Assembly (NCBI RefSeq): GCF_902506605.1
Contig: NZ_LR733979.1
Location: 1,747,712-1,811,711 of the forward strand
Length of the DNA stretch: 64,000 nt
Reading direction: 5' to 3'
From: Sphingomonas sp. AX6
Lineage (GTDB): Bacteria > Pseudomonadota > Alphaproteobacteria > Sphingomonadales > Sphingomonadaceae
This document shows, piece by piece, positions 34,204 to 43,219 of the stretch (its first letter is position 1; each line of letters begins with the position of its first letter). The notes beneath the pieces are model-generated. The model saw only the letters and a program-made list of their open reading frames with translations, was not told the origin of the DNA and did no database searches. A program made the position numbers and the translations under genes.

Positions 34204-34233
34204 TGCCCCCGAAGATCACATCTTCGGGGGCAT
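34203..34233 (+). promoter_or_regulatory. Perfect 14-bp hairpin that includes the tnsC start codon
   Basis: ATGCCCCCGAAGAT (34203-34216) and ATCTTCGGGGGCAT (34220-34233) pair without a mismatch around the loop CAC. The left arm begins with the tnsC ATG itself, right at the tnsB-tnsC junction. In mRNA this would bury the start codon unless ribosomes finishing tnsB open it. It could therefore tie tnsC output to tnsB translation or act as an attenuator. Confidence 0.6.
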
Positions 34234-35195
34234 TCGCGCCTGAAGAGCTTCTCCCGCGATCGGGCAGCCCTATGCAGCGGGAAACCCCCGAAAAACTAAC
34301 AGCGTTGCATCAGCGGCACGCTGCAATCAGGTCCATCTTCATTCACAACCCCAACCACGTTGGCGTCTTCAAGTCCCTAGATATGGTTATCGCTCTTGGC
34401 TCCAAAGGCATTTACCAGACGGGCGTCAGGAATGCCGCGGAGAGCTACGCTGGCAAGAGTTCCTCTGCAGATGAATTTGCCCGCATCATCGGTCGGCGGG
34501 GTACCTATCCTGCTGAAGCACGACCGATCGTGCGTGTGGAGCTGGAGCAGGCCTGTACACCAAAGCGTTTCTGGCTGGCCATTCTTGCGGCTTACGGGGA
34601 CGGTTTCGCCTCGTCGAAGGACGAGGAGCAGCTACGTCGAAGTGCCTATGAGGCGTTCGAGAAGCATAGCACCGTCCTGCTCATCATCGACGAGGTCCAG
34701 CACTCAGGTTACCGTTCAAAAGGGTTCTCCGCCCCCACGGATGTTATCAAGCGCTTTATCTCTGACGCGCAGGTCGGGCTCGGCTTGTTTGGAAATGAAA
34801 AGGCTAAGGAGCTTCTCGAGTCCAACAACCAGCTCAGTCACCGCCTTCTGCCGCCTTGTGATATCCAGCCGCTGGACTTGGCCGACCCCGCCGAGCAGGA
34901 GCGCTTCCGCAGTTTCGTACGGAAATACGACAAGGCGTTGGAGGATCAAAAACTGTTTACCACCTCAGCCGACTTGCACGACGAGCGTGCGTTGAATTGT
35001 CTGATGGCGGTTTCTAGAGGATATCTCGGTCGTTTTGTGACGCTGGCGCAAGTCGCGGCACGCCATGCATTCCTGCGTGATGCGGATGCCATCGAGTTCT
35101 GCGACTTGTCGTTCGCTTGTACGACCTGGGCCGTCGGGCAGAAGCTTACATCGCACGATCCCTTCCGCTTTGGCGTAGGAGGGATCAATGCCTGA
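34203..35195 (+). CDS. tnsC: TnsC-like AAA+ ATPase regulator of transposition
   Basis: 330 residues from the ATG that overlaps tnsB. An internal ATG at 34272 (MQRETPEKLTALHQRH) escapes the start-site hairpin and would also keep the whole conserved part. TnsC links the target selector (TniQ) to the transposase. The Walker B is clear (VLLIIDEVQHSG). The Walker A is unusual: AESYAGKSSS replaces GxxxxGKS/T, with Ala at the first Gly. Sensor-like residues (GLFGNEKAKELLES) follow. The stop overlaps tniQ by 8 bp. Confidence 0.88.
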   Translation: MPPKITSSGAFAPEELLPRSGSPMQRETPEKLTALHQRHAAIRSIFIHNPNHVGVFKSLDMVIALGSKGIYQTGVRNAAESYAGKSSSADEFARIIGRRGTYPAEARPIVRVELEQACTPKRFWLAILAAYGDGFASSKDEEQLRRSAYEAFEKHSTVLLIIDEVQHSGYRSKGFSAPTDVIKRFISDAQVGLGLFGNEKAKELLESNNQLSHRLLPPCDIQPLDLADPAEQERFRSFVRKYDKALEDQKLFTTSADLHDERALNCLMAVSRGYLGRFVTLAQVAARHAFLRDADAIEFCDLSFACTTWAVGQKLTSHDPFRFGVGGINA

Positions 35196-37191
35196 TCAGG
35201 CAGCCGCGCGCTCCACGCAGCAGGCCGAACTCGATCGTCTCGCCGACGCCTGTGAATGTCAGACGTGTCGCGCAAGTGCAGCGGATAGGAAGGGTCCGCG
35301 GGTCATGTCCGCAATTGCCGGTAAGCCCGGCGAAAGCCTCATCGGGCTCGTCGGTCGCGCAGCGCGGCGCAATCACTTACCGCGGCTCCGTGCACTCCTT
35401 GGGGCTTGCACTCCGACGTGGCACGCGCACTTAAATCTCGCCTCGCGCGACGATATTGATTTCAACCAATTGGCGCATGCTGCTCGTTTAGCGCCGCACG
35501 AGCTCGAAGACCGTCGGTATCGATCGGTAGCACTGACGCCAGATCTGCCGGGCGTCGAGTACCATGGTGCAGCCATCCCAGCCTATGATCTGCAACTCCG
35601 GCCCCGGCGCCTCGCCACATCATGGCTTGTCGACGAGCCAATTCACTGTGCGCTGGGGCATCACGCGCTCGCAACACATTGCCCGATCAGCGGGAACCTG
35701 CTCATCGATCGCTGCGCGCGCTGCAAGGCCAGGTTGAACTGGTCTGGACTCGACCTGGTGCACTGCAGTCAGTGCGGCTTTGACCTCAGGACCGCCGAGG
35801 TTCAGCGGGTCACAGAGCGCGAGCTACGTGCGACCCGCCCGATGCTTGACCTCATTCATCCCGACCCTGCTCGGAATCGGGCCGCTGCAAATCGCCTGCC
35901 CCACCTCCTCTCCGGATTGAATCGCGGAACCTTATTTGAACTCGGCTGGCGTTGTGGAAATCTAATGTCTGACGGGAGTAACGGTCCCAGGATTGCCGCG
36001 AGGCACCTCTCGGTTGCGACCCGTCTCCGCATCCTCGAGATCGGTTCGACAGTCCTGGCATCTTGGCCCGAAAGTGTTCGATCGGCGATGCAAGGGCGTG
36101 CCCCCGGTCGCGCCGGCATCGACCCAAAATTGCCGAACGCAGTGCGATCTGTCGCTAAGGCGAGGAATGCGTGGCCAGCGATTCGGGAAGCCATTTTTGC
36201 GGGGGTTCCGGGACTAGCGACTTCGGCGCGGACGGGTGTCAGATCAGTGCTGACGAACGCCGCAAATGGTGCCGAGCTCACCCGCAGCCTTGGAGTCAGC
36301 CAGCGCGTATTTGAACGCATGCGCGCTGCCGACACGTTCACGCCAGTGTCCTCCACCGGTGCCGAAAACATCCATCAGATATTCGACGCCAATCAGGCAG
36401 AGCACTTTCGCTCGCTCCTATCAGATCGTATCCCTCTGGCGTCCGCGTCGGAACGTCTCGACATCAGTGCGCACGGCGCCGAGCAGCTTTGTTGCCTCGG
36501 CGAACTCCATCTGCTGAACGACGACGCCGTGCTCGCCGCATTGAAGTGGCGGCAGATCACAAAGTCTAGCTTGGAAACGCTGTGCAATCGACTGGAGGAG
36601 ATGGGCACCAGCCCGGATGAGATGCTCGAAACCGACTTACTGCCGATCCGTCGCGCGTTGCGCTCCTTTGGCGGGCAGGAGAAGCCGTGGGGTCCGATTG
36701 TTGCGGCAATGCTCGCTGGGAAACTGCCCTTCATGATCCGTGCTGACAAGACGGGGCGGCTCATGGATCGTGTGTCGATCCCGGCGAGCGACGTTCACCT
36801 TCTTGCAGCGATGCGCTTTGATGCGGAGGCCTTTCCGGCCTTCAACTTCCATCCTCGTATCAATCGTCGCGATGCCGAAGAATTGCTCAACATCGACGCG
36901 CCGACTTTTTCTCGGGCCATCAAAAATTCTGACGCTCCGGCGAGTGACGGCCTGACGTACGATCGCCAGGAGGTGCTCAAGATTGCGTCCAAGACCCTTT
37001 CAGTAAGCGAGGCTCTGGTGCGATGGGGCTGTGGGGGGAAGGCTTTGCCCACTCCCCTGAAGGGACGACATGCGCCCATCCGTATCGGCAAACTTGGCTG
37101 GAACCGCGCAGAGGCGGAGCGGGCAATGGCACAATATGGAGCTACGGACCCAGCTAGGATCAAAGCACGACGAGTACGTCTCTTGTCATGA
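35188..37191 (+). CDS. tniQ: TniQ/TnsD-family target-selection protein
   Basis: 667 residues, long for TniQ and closer to TnsD size. The N-terminal part has the TniQ signature GESLIGLVGRAARRNHL, followed by a zinc-binding region (HCALGHHALATHCPISG, CARCKARLNWSGLDLVHCSQCG). An extra CECQTC precedes it. The remaining 400 residues are helical with repeated HTH-like segments, as expected for a protein that reads a fixed DNA site. As the only TniQ protein here, it should choose the target. The position next to tRNA-Phe makes that gene a candidate site. Its 3' end overlaps the convergent mcrC by 6 bp. Confidence 0.9.
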   Translation: MPDQAAARSTQQAELDRLADACECQTCRASAADRKGPRVMSAIAGKPGESLIGLVGRAARRNHLPRLRALLGACTPTWHAHLNLASRDDIDFNQLAHAARLAPHELEDRRYRSVALTPDLPGVEYHGAAIPAYDLQLRPRRLATSWLVDEPIHCALGHHALATHCPISGNLLIDRCARCKARLNWSGLDLVHCSQCGFDLRTAEVQRVTERELRATRPMLDLIHPDPARNRAAANRLPHLLSGLNRGTLFELGWRCGNLMSDGSNGPRIAARHLSVATRLRILEIGSTVLASWPESVRSAMQGRAPGRAGIDPKLPNAVRSVAKARNAWPAIREAIFAGVPGLATSARTGVRSVLTNAANGAELTRSLGVSQRVFERMRAADTFTPVSSTGAENIHQIFDANQAEHFRSLLSDRIPLASASERLDISAHGAEQLCCLGELHLLNDDAVLAALKWRQITKSSLETLCNRLEEMGTSPDEMLETDLLPIRRALRSFGGQEKPWGPIVAAMLAGKLPFMIRADKTGRLMDRVSIPASDVHLLAAMRFDAEAFPAFNFHPRINRRDAEELLNIDAPTFSRAIKNSDAPASDGLTYDRQEVLKIASKTLSVSEALVRWGCGGKALPTPLKGRHAPIRIGKLGWNRAEAERAMAQYGATDPARIKARRVRLLS

Positions 37192-38514
37192 ACCGGTCAG
37201 ATGGTCTTCAACCTTAGGCATTGAAATCAACTGCGTCAGTTGCTGGATGACTCCAACATCGCCCAACAAGAGATCCAAACTGGCAATCCTTAGCCGTTCT
37301 TTGCCCTCGATAATCGTATAGCCTGCCTGCAGCGGCTCAGCACCGAGAGCCATATGATGAGGGTAAAGCAAAACGAGCTCCTGACACCTGTAAAGACGCG
37401 CGTACGCCATCATTTGATAAACGTCGGATTGCGAGACCCCTCGCTTCTTATCCTCCGGGTTTTTGCCAATCAGCTTCCATTTGGTGTCGATTATGAAAGC
37501 AACGTCGTCACCTCGTTTCACGAGAATATCGGGTGTTGTCTGGAAGCGCTTTTTGCCGTCGCTGCCATCTTCTTGCAGGCAGTAGCGTAAACCACCTTGG
37601 GCACGGACCGACAGATTCCCACCTCGAACGGCCCGTTTGGCGAGGCCTGCAACATACGCTTCAAACAGATCGTTCATTGCGAACAAAAGGGTGATGCCCT
37701 GGCTCGCTTTGGCATCGTGATCAGTTCGCTGCCATTCTCGTTTCAAGAACAGCTTGGCCAGTTGATAGAGTGACTCCCAACGCTGATTGGTTCGATCGAT
37801 ACGAACCTCAGACCATGGCAACAACTGAAGAGGCAAATCACTTACATCGGCAAAGTGAAACCGTAGCTCGTCGAGGCGACGCTGCGTTTCAAGAGCACGC
37901 GCATGACGGCGCAAGAACGACACGCAAGCCTTCATGATGCGAAGCAATGGAATATCGGACATTAACGTGTCGAAGCGGCAGGCCAGCCGGTCCGGACGAA
38001 CGGCGTGATGAGTGAACTGCCGCACGATATTTAATCGCCCACGCAACGCAGAGAGATCCTCGTCTTGGGCACGATAAGTACGGGGTAACCCGCGACGAAC
38101 TTCAGCAAGCAGACGATCGGCAAAAATACGGATCAGTATGTCGAGCAGCGTTTGCTTCTGGCGCGCCATCGCCAGTATTTGCCCCTCCCCAAGTTTCAGT
38201 CCCAACGCCACGTCGAGCATGGAGACTAGGCGCGAACGGATTTCCTCGTCGGATTCGACCACGGCGGCATCAATTTTAGGTAGAATCTCGAGGCTACACC
38301 CTGGGGCAGCAATGACGCCGACGACCTGTTGCGCGATGATCTCGCTATGCCGATCGACGAGAATATTGGTCCCCGAGCGGTTCGCCAAAGGATGAGACCT
38401 CGCTGCTAGCAGTAAGGAGTTTGCCTCGGAACGAGTGAAAGTCTTCTCGGGCTTTTGGCCAACGCCGTTGTAGACCCCACGTCGTCCCCATTCGTGGACA
38501 GTCAAATCGGTCAC
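37186..38514 (-). CDS. mcrC: McrC-family endonuclease subunit
   Basis: 442 residues from the GTG at 38514, which gives the usual start TDLTVHEWGRRGVY. The frame continues to 38562 inside mcrB, but without an ATG that fits the junction. McrC supplies the PD-(D/E)xK nuclease of a modification-dependent restriction system. The active site is TPDILVKRGDDVAFIIDTKWK, split as TPDILV and FIIDTKWK, with QMMAYARLY after it. It follows mcrB by 16 bp. The 3' end touches tniQ, which leaves no room for a transposon boundary between them. Confidence 0.9.
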   Translation of the reverse strand: MTDLTVHEWGRRGVYNGVGQKPEKTFTRSEANSLLLAARSHPLANRSGTNILVDRHSEIIAQQVVGVIAAPGCSLEILPKIDAAVVESDEEIRSRLVSMLDVALGLKLGEGQILAMARQKQTLLDILIRIFADRLLAEVRRGLPRTYRAQDEDLSALRGRLNIVRQFTHHAVRPDRLACRFDTLMSDIPLLRIMKACVSFLRRHARALETQRRLDELRFHFADVSDLPLQLLPWSEVRIDRTNQRWESLYQLAKLFLKREWQRTDHDAKASQGITLLFAMNDLFEAYVAGLAKRAVRGGNLSVRAQGGLRYCLQEDGSDGKKRFQTTPDILVKRGDDVAFIIDTKWKLIGKNPEDKKRGVSQSDVYQMMAYARLYRCQELVLLYPHHMALGAEPLQAGYTIIEGKERLRIASLDLLLGDVGVIQQLTQLISMPKVEDHLTGS

Positions 38515-38530
38515 GGGCGAGCCGACCCGA

Positions 38531-41464
38531 TCATGCGCCCGCAACCTCGACATCGGGCGCAACTTTGCCAGTCAACCGATCATACGCATTATCGGCAAAG
38601 GGTTTGCGCACGGACCAGGACGACAGCTGGTCGCCGTCGATGCCCGGCGGCGGATCGAGTTTGTCTTCTCGAATGAACCCGGCGCCGAGCACGGCGTGAA
38701 TGCGGCTCCAATCTTCGAAGAAATACTCCTGCAAGAGCGGAATGACCTTGTCGCGCATGGCCGCATGAACCTCCTCGTCAGTCTCACATCCAATGAAAAA
38801 TGCGTGGCCGATACGGTGTTCCCGGTCGATCAGGTATTCAATGCGCCGGTTGATCGTATCCAGAGCGCGGACGAGGTCGATTCCCGTTCGATGGGTAGCT
38901 TCCTCGAGTAAGCCAGAATCGGGAGCCATCTCCCGAAATTTGAACCGACGCCGCAACGCAGTGTCCAGCAGCGCAATCGACCGGTCGGCTGTGTTCATTG
39001 TGCCGATAATGTGCAGGTTCGCTGGAACCCCAAAATCCCTCTTCTTCGAATACGGCAACGTTAGGGTCAGCTCATTCGGCATCCCGAGCCGCTTATCGGG
39101 TTCAATAAGCGTTATGAGTTCGCCGAAAACCTTGGAGATATTGGCGCGGTTTATCTCGTCGATAATCAGGACAAATTGGTCGGTCGGTCCTTTAGCGGGG
39201 CCCTCGGAACCGCTGCTTTTACCAGCGATCAGACGACCGAGCGCAGGCAGATTCACCCGCCTTGCCTGAAGCGGATAAAGCGTACGCATCGTGAAATTGC
39301 CGTCGAGAATGGTATCGAGCGGCAGCGGCTCATCCAGTGTCAGGAGCCAGCGGACATCTCGGCGATGAGCGTAATAGCCTTCTGCCGACGGCTCAAAACG
39401 ATAGTCGCCCGTCACTTCGGCGATCGCCCGGAAGGCAGTATTGCCATAGGGCACGATCACAATATCGCCGACCTTCATCTCGCTTCGGAACGGCCAGGTC
39501 TGCGTCCAATTGCTCGGTGTTGTGTCGTCTGGATTCTGCTTGAGCCATTCAGCTTTGATCGCGTCAAACGTAGAGAACTGCGTCGGGCTCCAGTCGATCG
39601 TCCCACCCCATCCCAGCGTTATGTAGCTGTTTGCAACCGCAGCCTCGTAGACATCGTCTTCGGTACCAATCGCTCCTTGCCCCATCTTCCAGAAGCGACG
39701 ACCGGTGAAGTCGTAGCCGGGAGAGGTAGCCGAAGGCGAGATCCGCGTGCGCGCCTGATCGGCCAAGGCACAAATCTCACGAAAGATTCCGGCGCGCGCC
39801 TCGAGCCTAAAACCTGCTGAGCTGCTTTCGCCTTCGCCCGTTTCAGGCCGCAAGCCTTCGACGAACGTCTCGTAGTCGTAGTTCTGATGAAACGTGACAA
39901 AACCGATCCGCTTCTCAACCACAAGTTCGTTGTAGCGCTTCATCAGGTCCAGCCGACCCTCCCGCGTAGGCGGATAGTCAGCGTTGCCATCACAGAGGGA
40001 AACTGCTTCCAAAGCCGTATTGTAGGTCTTTCCGGTTCCTGGCGGTCCGTAGAGTATAAGATTGGTCGGCATGGTCATGGCATCATTCCCGCTGTGTGCT
40101 GTATCGCCTCGACCATATTCATCCGGCCATTTCCCGAGGCGGTGGGAAGAGTTGGGCTGCCAATCCTTGATCGCTTCGATAGCCCCGGCGATTGCGGCTT
40201 CGAACTGATCGGCTTGCTGCTCAACGAAAGCGTAATTCCCCGCCAGACCGAGGTTCTCGCTCTGATGGCTGAACGTAAGGAATGGCCCACTTGCTCTGAA
40301 CTGCAACGAGCCCAAGGTGCCTTCTGCTCGGCTGAGTAGTGATGATTTCCGTCCGAACCGGATCTGGGGAATGTCGGTGTGGTACCAGTCAAGGCCAGCG
40401 GCGTGAACAGCACGTGCCATCTTGCAAAAGGCCGCGCGCTGGTAGCCTGTCCATTCAGAACGCCGCGATCGAAAGTCAGGATTGCCCTCAAACCGCTTCA
40501 GAACTTGCTCATCGTTGAGCGAGTCAGAGTTGATAACAAACCGGTAAACCACATTGCTGCCACGCCCGCTCGCCGGACCCGAAACGACCTCAGGCTTGTC
40601 CAGTCCGGCTACCTCGCGAAGCTTTTCACCTTCGATCGCTTGGCACACATTTGGTAGCTGAGCTGACAGCCCCAATTCCTTATGTACGTCTCCCGCCCGG
40701 ATCGTAACCGTTGCGTCCCCGCGAGATTTGGCGGGTTCGATATAGTGCGCAAGCACGTACTCTCGGATGCGATTGGCCACGATTTCTTTGCCAGCATTCC
40801 GACGATTTTCGATCAAATAACCGAGCCGGCGAAGCTCGGTATGGATTGGACCACCCTCCGCATCCCGAAACGTGTCGCGCTGCCCTTTAGCCGCTATGTC
40901 AGGATTGCCAGGGATCGAGCTGTAGGCGACCAGGAACACGGCCTTGGCCGGATACTGTTGCGCTTGACCAGGACGGCAGACAACATAATCGAAGTTCGTG
41001 GCGAAGCCATATTTTCGCGCGAATCCGGATGCGCCCTTATCATATTCCTGCATGACAGCTTCAACCGCGTCTTTCGTCAAACCAAGCGCGTCGTCGCTCT
41101 CAGGCAGATCGTCGCTAGAACCATAGTTCGGATCGCGGCCGTCGAGAAAATACCCATACTGCAATGTTGCAGCGACCAAGTTGCCAAGTTGGCTCGCCGG
41201 ATCCTTTGCCTCAGGCACAACAGCGCGAGCGGCGGCGGAATCTGCACCAGGATTTTCTCGCAGTGCCTTCAGGCGCAGCAGCAGATCCTCCCACTGGCCA
41301 GCGTCAAACAGGGCTTCGAGTGTTTGCTGAAAAAAGCCCAGGCCCGGGAGCCCGCGCTCCACCCGCTGCATCCGGCGAAAGCGACCGTCCTTTGCCTTCT
41401 TCGTCAGCGGAACTCCGCGCCAAATACGCTGGTCCAACCACGATCGAAACTCCGCCTCACGCAC
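38531..41464 (-). CDS. mcrB: McrB-family AAA+ GTPase with an inserted EVE/PUA-like domain
   Basis: 977 residues. The N-terminal 450 residues hold the DNA-recognition part, including a segment like the MrcB-type domain (FCKMARAVHAAGLDWYHTDIPQIRFG). The AAA+ motor has Walker A LYGPPGTGKTYN near 473, Walker B LIIDEINRANISKVF near 768, and the McrB signature GTMNTADRSIALLDTALRRRF near 823. Between Walker A and B, residues about 590-705 form an insertion (RFWKMGQGAIGTED, ITLGWGG, VGDIVIVPYGNTAFRAIAEVTGDY) that reads as an EVE/PUA-like fold, a reader of modified bases. It is expected to detect modified phage DNA. Confidence 0.88.
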   Translation of the reverse strand: MREAEFRSWLDQRIWRGVPLTKKAKDGRFRRMQRVERGLPGLGFFQQTLEALFDAGQWEDLLLRLKALRENPGADSAAARAVVPEAKDPASQLGNLVAATLQYGYFLDGRDPNYGSSDDLPESDDALGLTKDAVEAVMQEYDKGASGFARKYGFATNFDYVVCRPGQAQQYPAKAVFLVAYSSIPGNPDIAAKGQRDTFRDAEGGPIHTELRRLGYLIENRRNAGKEIVANRIREYVLAHYIEPAKSRGDATVTIRAGDVHKELGLSAQLPNVCQAIEGEKLREVAGLDKPEVVSGPASGRGSNVVYRFVINSDSLNDEQVLKRFEGNPDFRSRRSEWTGYQRAAFCKMARAVHAAGLDWYHTDIPQIRFGRKSSLLSRAEGTLGSLQFRASGPFLTFSHQSENLGLAGNYAFVEQQADQFEAAIAGAIEAIKDWQPNSSHRLGKWPDEYGRGDTAHSGNDAMTMPTNLILYGPPGTGKTYNTALEAVSLCDGNADYPPTREGRLDLMKRYNELVVEKRIGFVTFHQNYDYETFVEGLRPETGEGESSSAGFRLEARAGIFREICALADQARTRISPSATSPGYDFTGRRFWKMGQGAIGTEDDVYEAAVANSYITLGWGGTIDWSPTQFSTFDAIKAEWLKQNPDDTTPSNWTQTWPFRSEMKVGDIVIVPYGNTAFRAIAEVTGDYRFEPSAEGYYAHRRDVRWLLTLDEPLPLDTILDGNFTMRTLYPLQARRVNLPALGRLIAGKSSGSEGPAKGPTDQFVLIIDEINRANISKVFGELITLIEPDKRLGMPNELTLTLPYSKKRDFGVPANLHIIGTMNTADRSIALLDTALRRRFKFREMAPDSGLLEEATHRTGIDLVRALDTINRRIEYLIDREHRIGHAFFIGCETDEEVHAAMRDKVIPLLQEYFFEDWSRIHAVLGAGFIREDKLDPPPGIDGDQLSSWSVRKPFADNAYDRLTGKVAPDVEVAGA

Positions 41465-41609
41465 TCAATCACGCTCCCTCCGACCATGTTACGCTACTAA
41501 GCAGCTCTCGCGAGCCATTTATTTCCGATGTCTAGCCGCTTGGCTATGTCTAATGACGACATCATTCTGGGTGGCACGACAAGAAAAAAAGCGAAGGTAG
41601 ACTCGACTC

Positions 41610-42815
41610 ATGAGGGGGCAGAAGAGAAAGCATCGCGACGGGTATCCTCCCGTAAAATATTACGGCGTCGTCGAGGAAGTCGTCGAAGCTGATCCGCAGA
41701 ACGGTCGTACGCGCTCCTTCATCTTGATCGATGCTGTCCGTGCCGATCGTTTCGACGAATTTGGACAGGCGGTTCTTGAGGATCGCAGTGCCTTGGCGCT
41801 TGTTCGCGCGATGTCGACGCCGAAGCGCTGGGAAGATCAGTTCGGTCTCGGTAATGTCAGCAAGGGCGACTGGCTAGCCTTCACGCTCGACGATAGTGGT
41901 AGCGTCCCCCGGGCGTGGGAACTCAGCGCCGAGAACAATTATGGGTCCGGCCCGTCGCGTTCGATCCGATCGATGCGCCGAATTAGCGGGCCGCCGGCGC
42001 TAACTCAACCTGGCGACACCGCATTGGTGATGAAACTGATGGCAACTAGCAGTGGTGCGCTGAAACAGCAGCGGCGCGTTAGCGCAAATGTCGCGGCTAG
42101 GCGCCTAGGAGCCGGCGGCAAGATCGAGATTATTGTTCTCGACGTCGGCCAAGCGTCTGCGGCGCTAATCAAGCGTGATGGCAAGCCGATCGGGTTCTTC
42201 GACATCGGCGCGCCAATCTGGTTCAATAAGGGCTCGCTTCCGAAACCCATGTTTGTCCCGTCGATTTCAAAGGGATTTGTCATCCTTTCGCACTGGGACT
42301 TCGATCATTTTGATCTCGGTCGCAGGCACAAACCTTATCAAGGATTGGATTGGTATGCACCTGACCAACCTGTCGGTCCGAACACCGCACGTTTCCAAGC
42401 AGATCTTGGAAACGCCCTCACTTTTATCGATGGCGCCGCAACAAACGGAGGATTCTCTCTCGCTCGCGGCACTTCGGCTAAGGCCAATGACCGCAATGGC
42501 TCAGGCTATCAGCTACGTTATGAAGAAGGCGGCCAAGCAGTTATTCTGACGGGCGATACGGGCTATGAGTTTATCCAGCCTCACATGCTTCTCGCCCTCG
42601 GAGCTCTCTCGGTTCCTCACCACGCCGGACGTTCGGACGCAAATCCGCCGGTCTCCAATCCTCCGGGGCGAGCGATCGCATCCTACGGCATCCCGAACTC
42701 GTACCGCCATCCCCACGGAAAGACTCTCAGTGACCATATCACGCAAGGCTGGAAGATCGCTCCGACCGCGGCCACGCCGGTGTATAAGCGCGGCCACCGA
42801 AGGCTTTTTCCATGA
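41610..42815 (+). CDS. Stand-alone metallo-beta-lactamase-fold protein (ComEC-like)
   Basis: 401 residues without signal peptide or membrane segments. The MBL core starts near residue 172 with IIVLDVGQASAAL, then the metal site SHWDFDHFD, LTGDTGYE and VPHHAG. These match the competence-protein ComEC/Rec2 hydrolase branch but lack its membrane channel. The N-terminal 160 residues are a separate domain (YYGVVEEVVEADPQNGRTRSF) of unknown role. It diverges from mcrB and precedes the Hsp70-like gene in the same direction. A nuclease or nucleotide hydrolase in a defence pair is plausible. Confidence 0.85.
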   Translation: MRGQKRKHRDGYPPVKYYGVVEEVVEADPQNGRTRSFILIDAVRADRFDEFGQAVLEDRSALALVRAMSTPKRWEDQFGLGNVSKGDWLAFTLDDSGSVPRAWELSAENNYGSGPSRSIRSMRRISGPPALTQPGDTALVMKLMATSSGALKQQRRVSANVAARRLGAGGKIEIIVLDVGQASAALIKRDGKPIGFFDIGAPIWFNKGSLPKPMFVPSISKGFVILSHWDFDHFDLGRRHKPYQGLDWYAPDQPVGPNTARFQADLGNALTFIDGAATNGGFSLARGTSAKANDRNGSGYQLRYEEGGQAVILTGDTGYEFIQPHMLLALGALSVPHHAGRSDANPPVSNPPGRAIASYGIPNSYRHPHGKTLSDHITQGWKIAPTAATPVYKRGHRRLFP

Positions 42816-43219
42816 AACCCGACCATGACGCTGACGAACAGGGTGATAGGGAGTGAAACGGTTCTTAAAATCGCAATGGCCGATGTAGCGTAACCGAGTG
42901 AGTTTATGGCGAGGCTACTGAAATTTGTTGACCCTCGTGCAACCGAAGGGATCATATAGGATCTCGCAGTTCGAACTAGTTTATAACTCCGAACGCAAGT
43001 TTCGAAACGAAAAACCTGGAAATGATGGTGGTAGGCGCACCGTTTGAACCAGGAGCGGGTATTAGCTGCACGCGTCGCACGTGCCAGATGGGTTGGTCAT
43101 TGTCCGAAGTTGCTATTGTAAAGTTGGGTAAAGTTGGGTGTTGCAGAGCGTAAATCGCTGATGGCGATGGACAAGTTGCGCTCGCCCATGCTCAATGCCG
43201 GCATTGGGGGGAGTATGCG
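42816..43219. other. 404-bp gap with a possible decayed 5' part of the Hsp70-like gene
   Basis: No full gene is seen. Just before the Hsp70-like start, another frame reads GVCVVYEEVAF (about 43210-43242), which resembles the strand after a phosphate-1 loop. This suggests that the DxGT-containing beginning of the protein may have been lost by deletion and a frameshift. A tandem of GTAAAGTTGGGT-type units occurs near 43116-43140. Confidence 0.35.
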
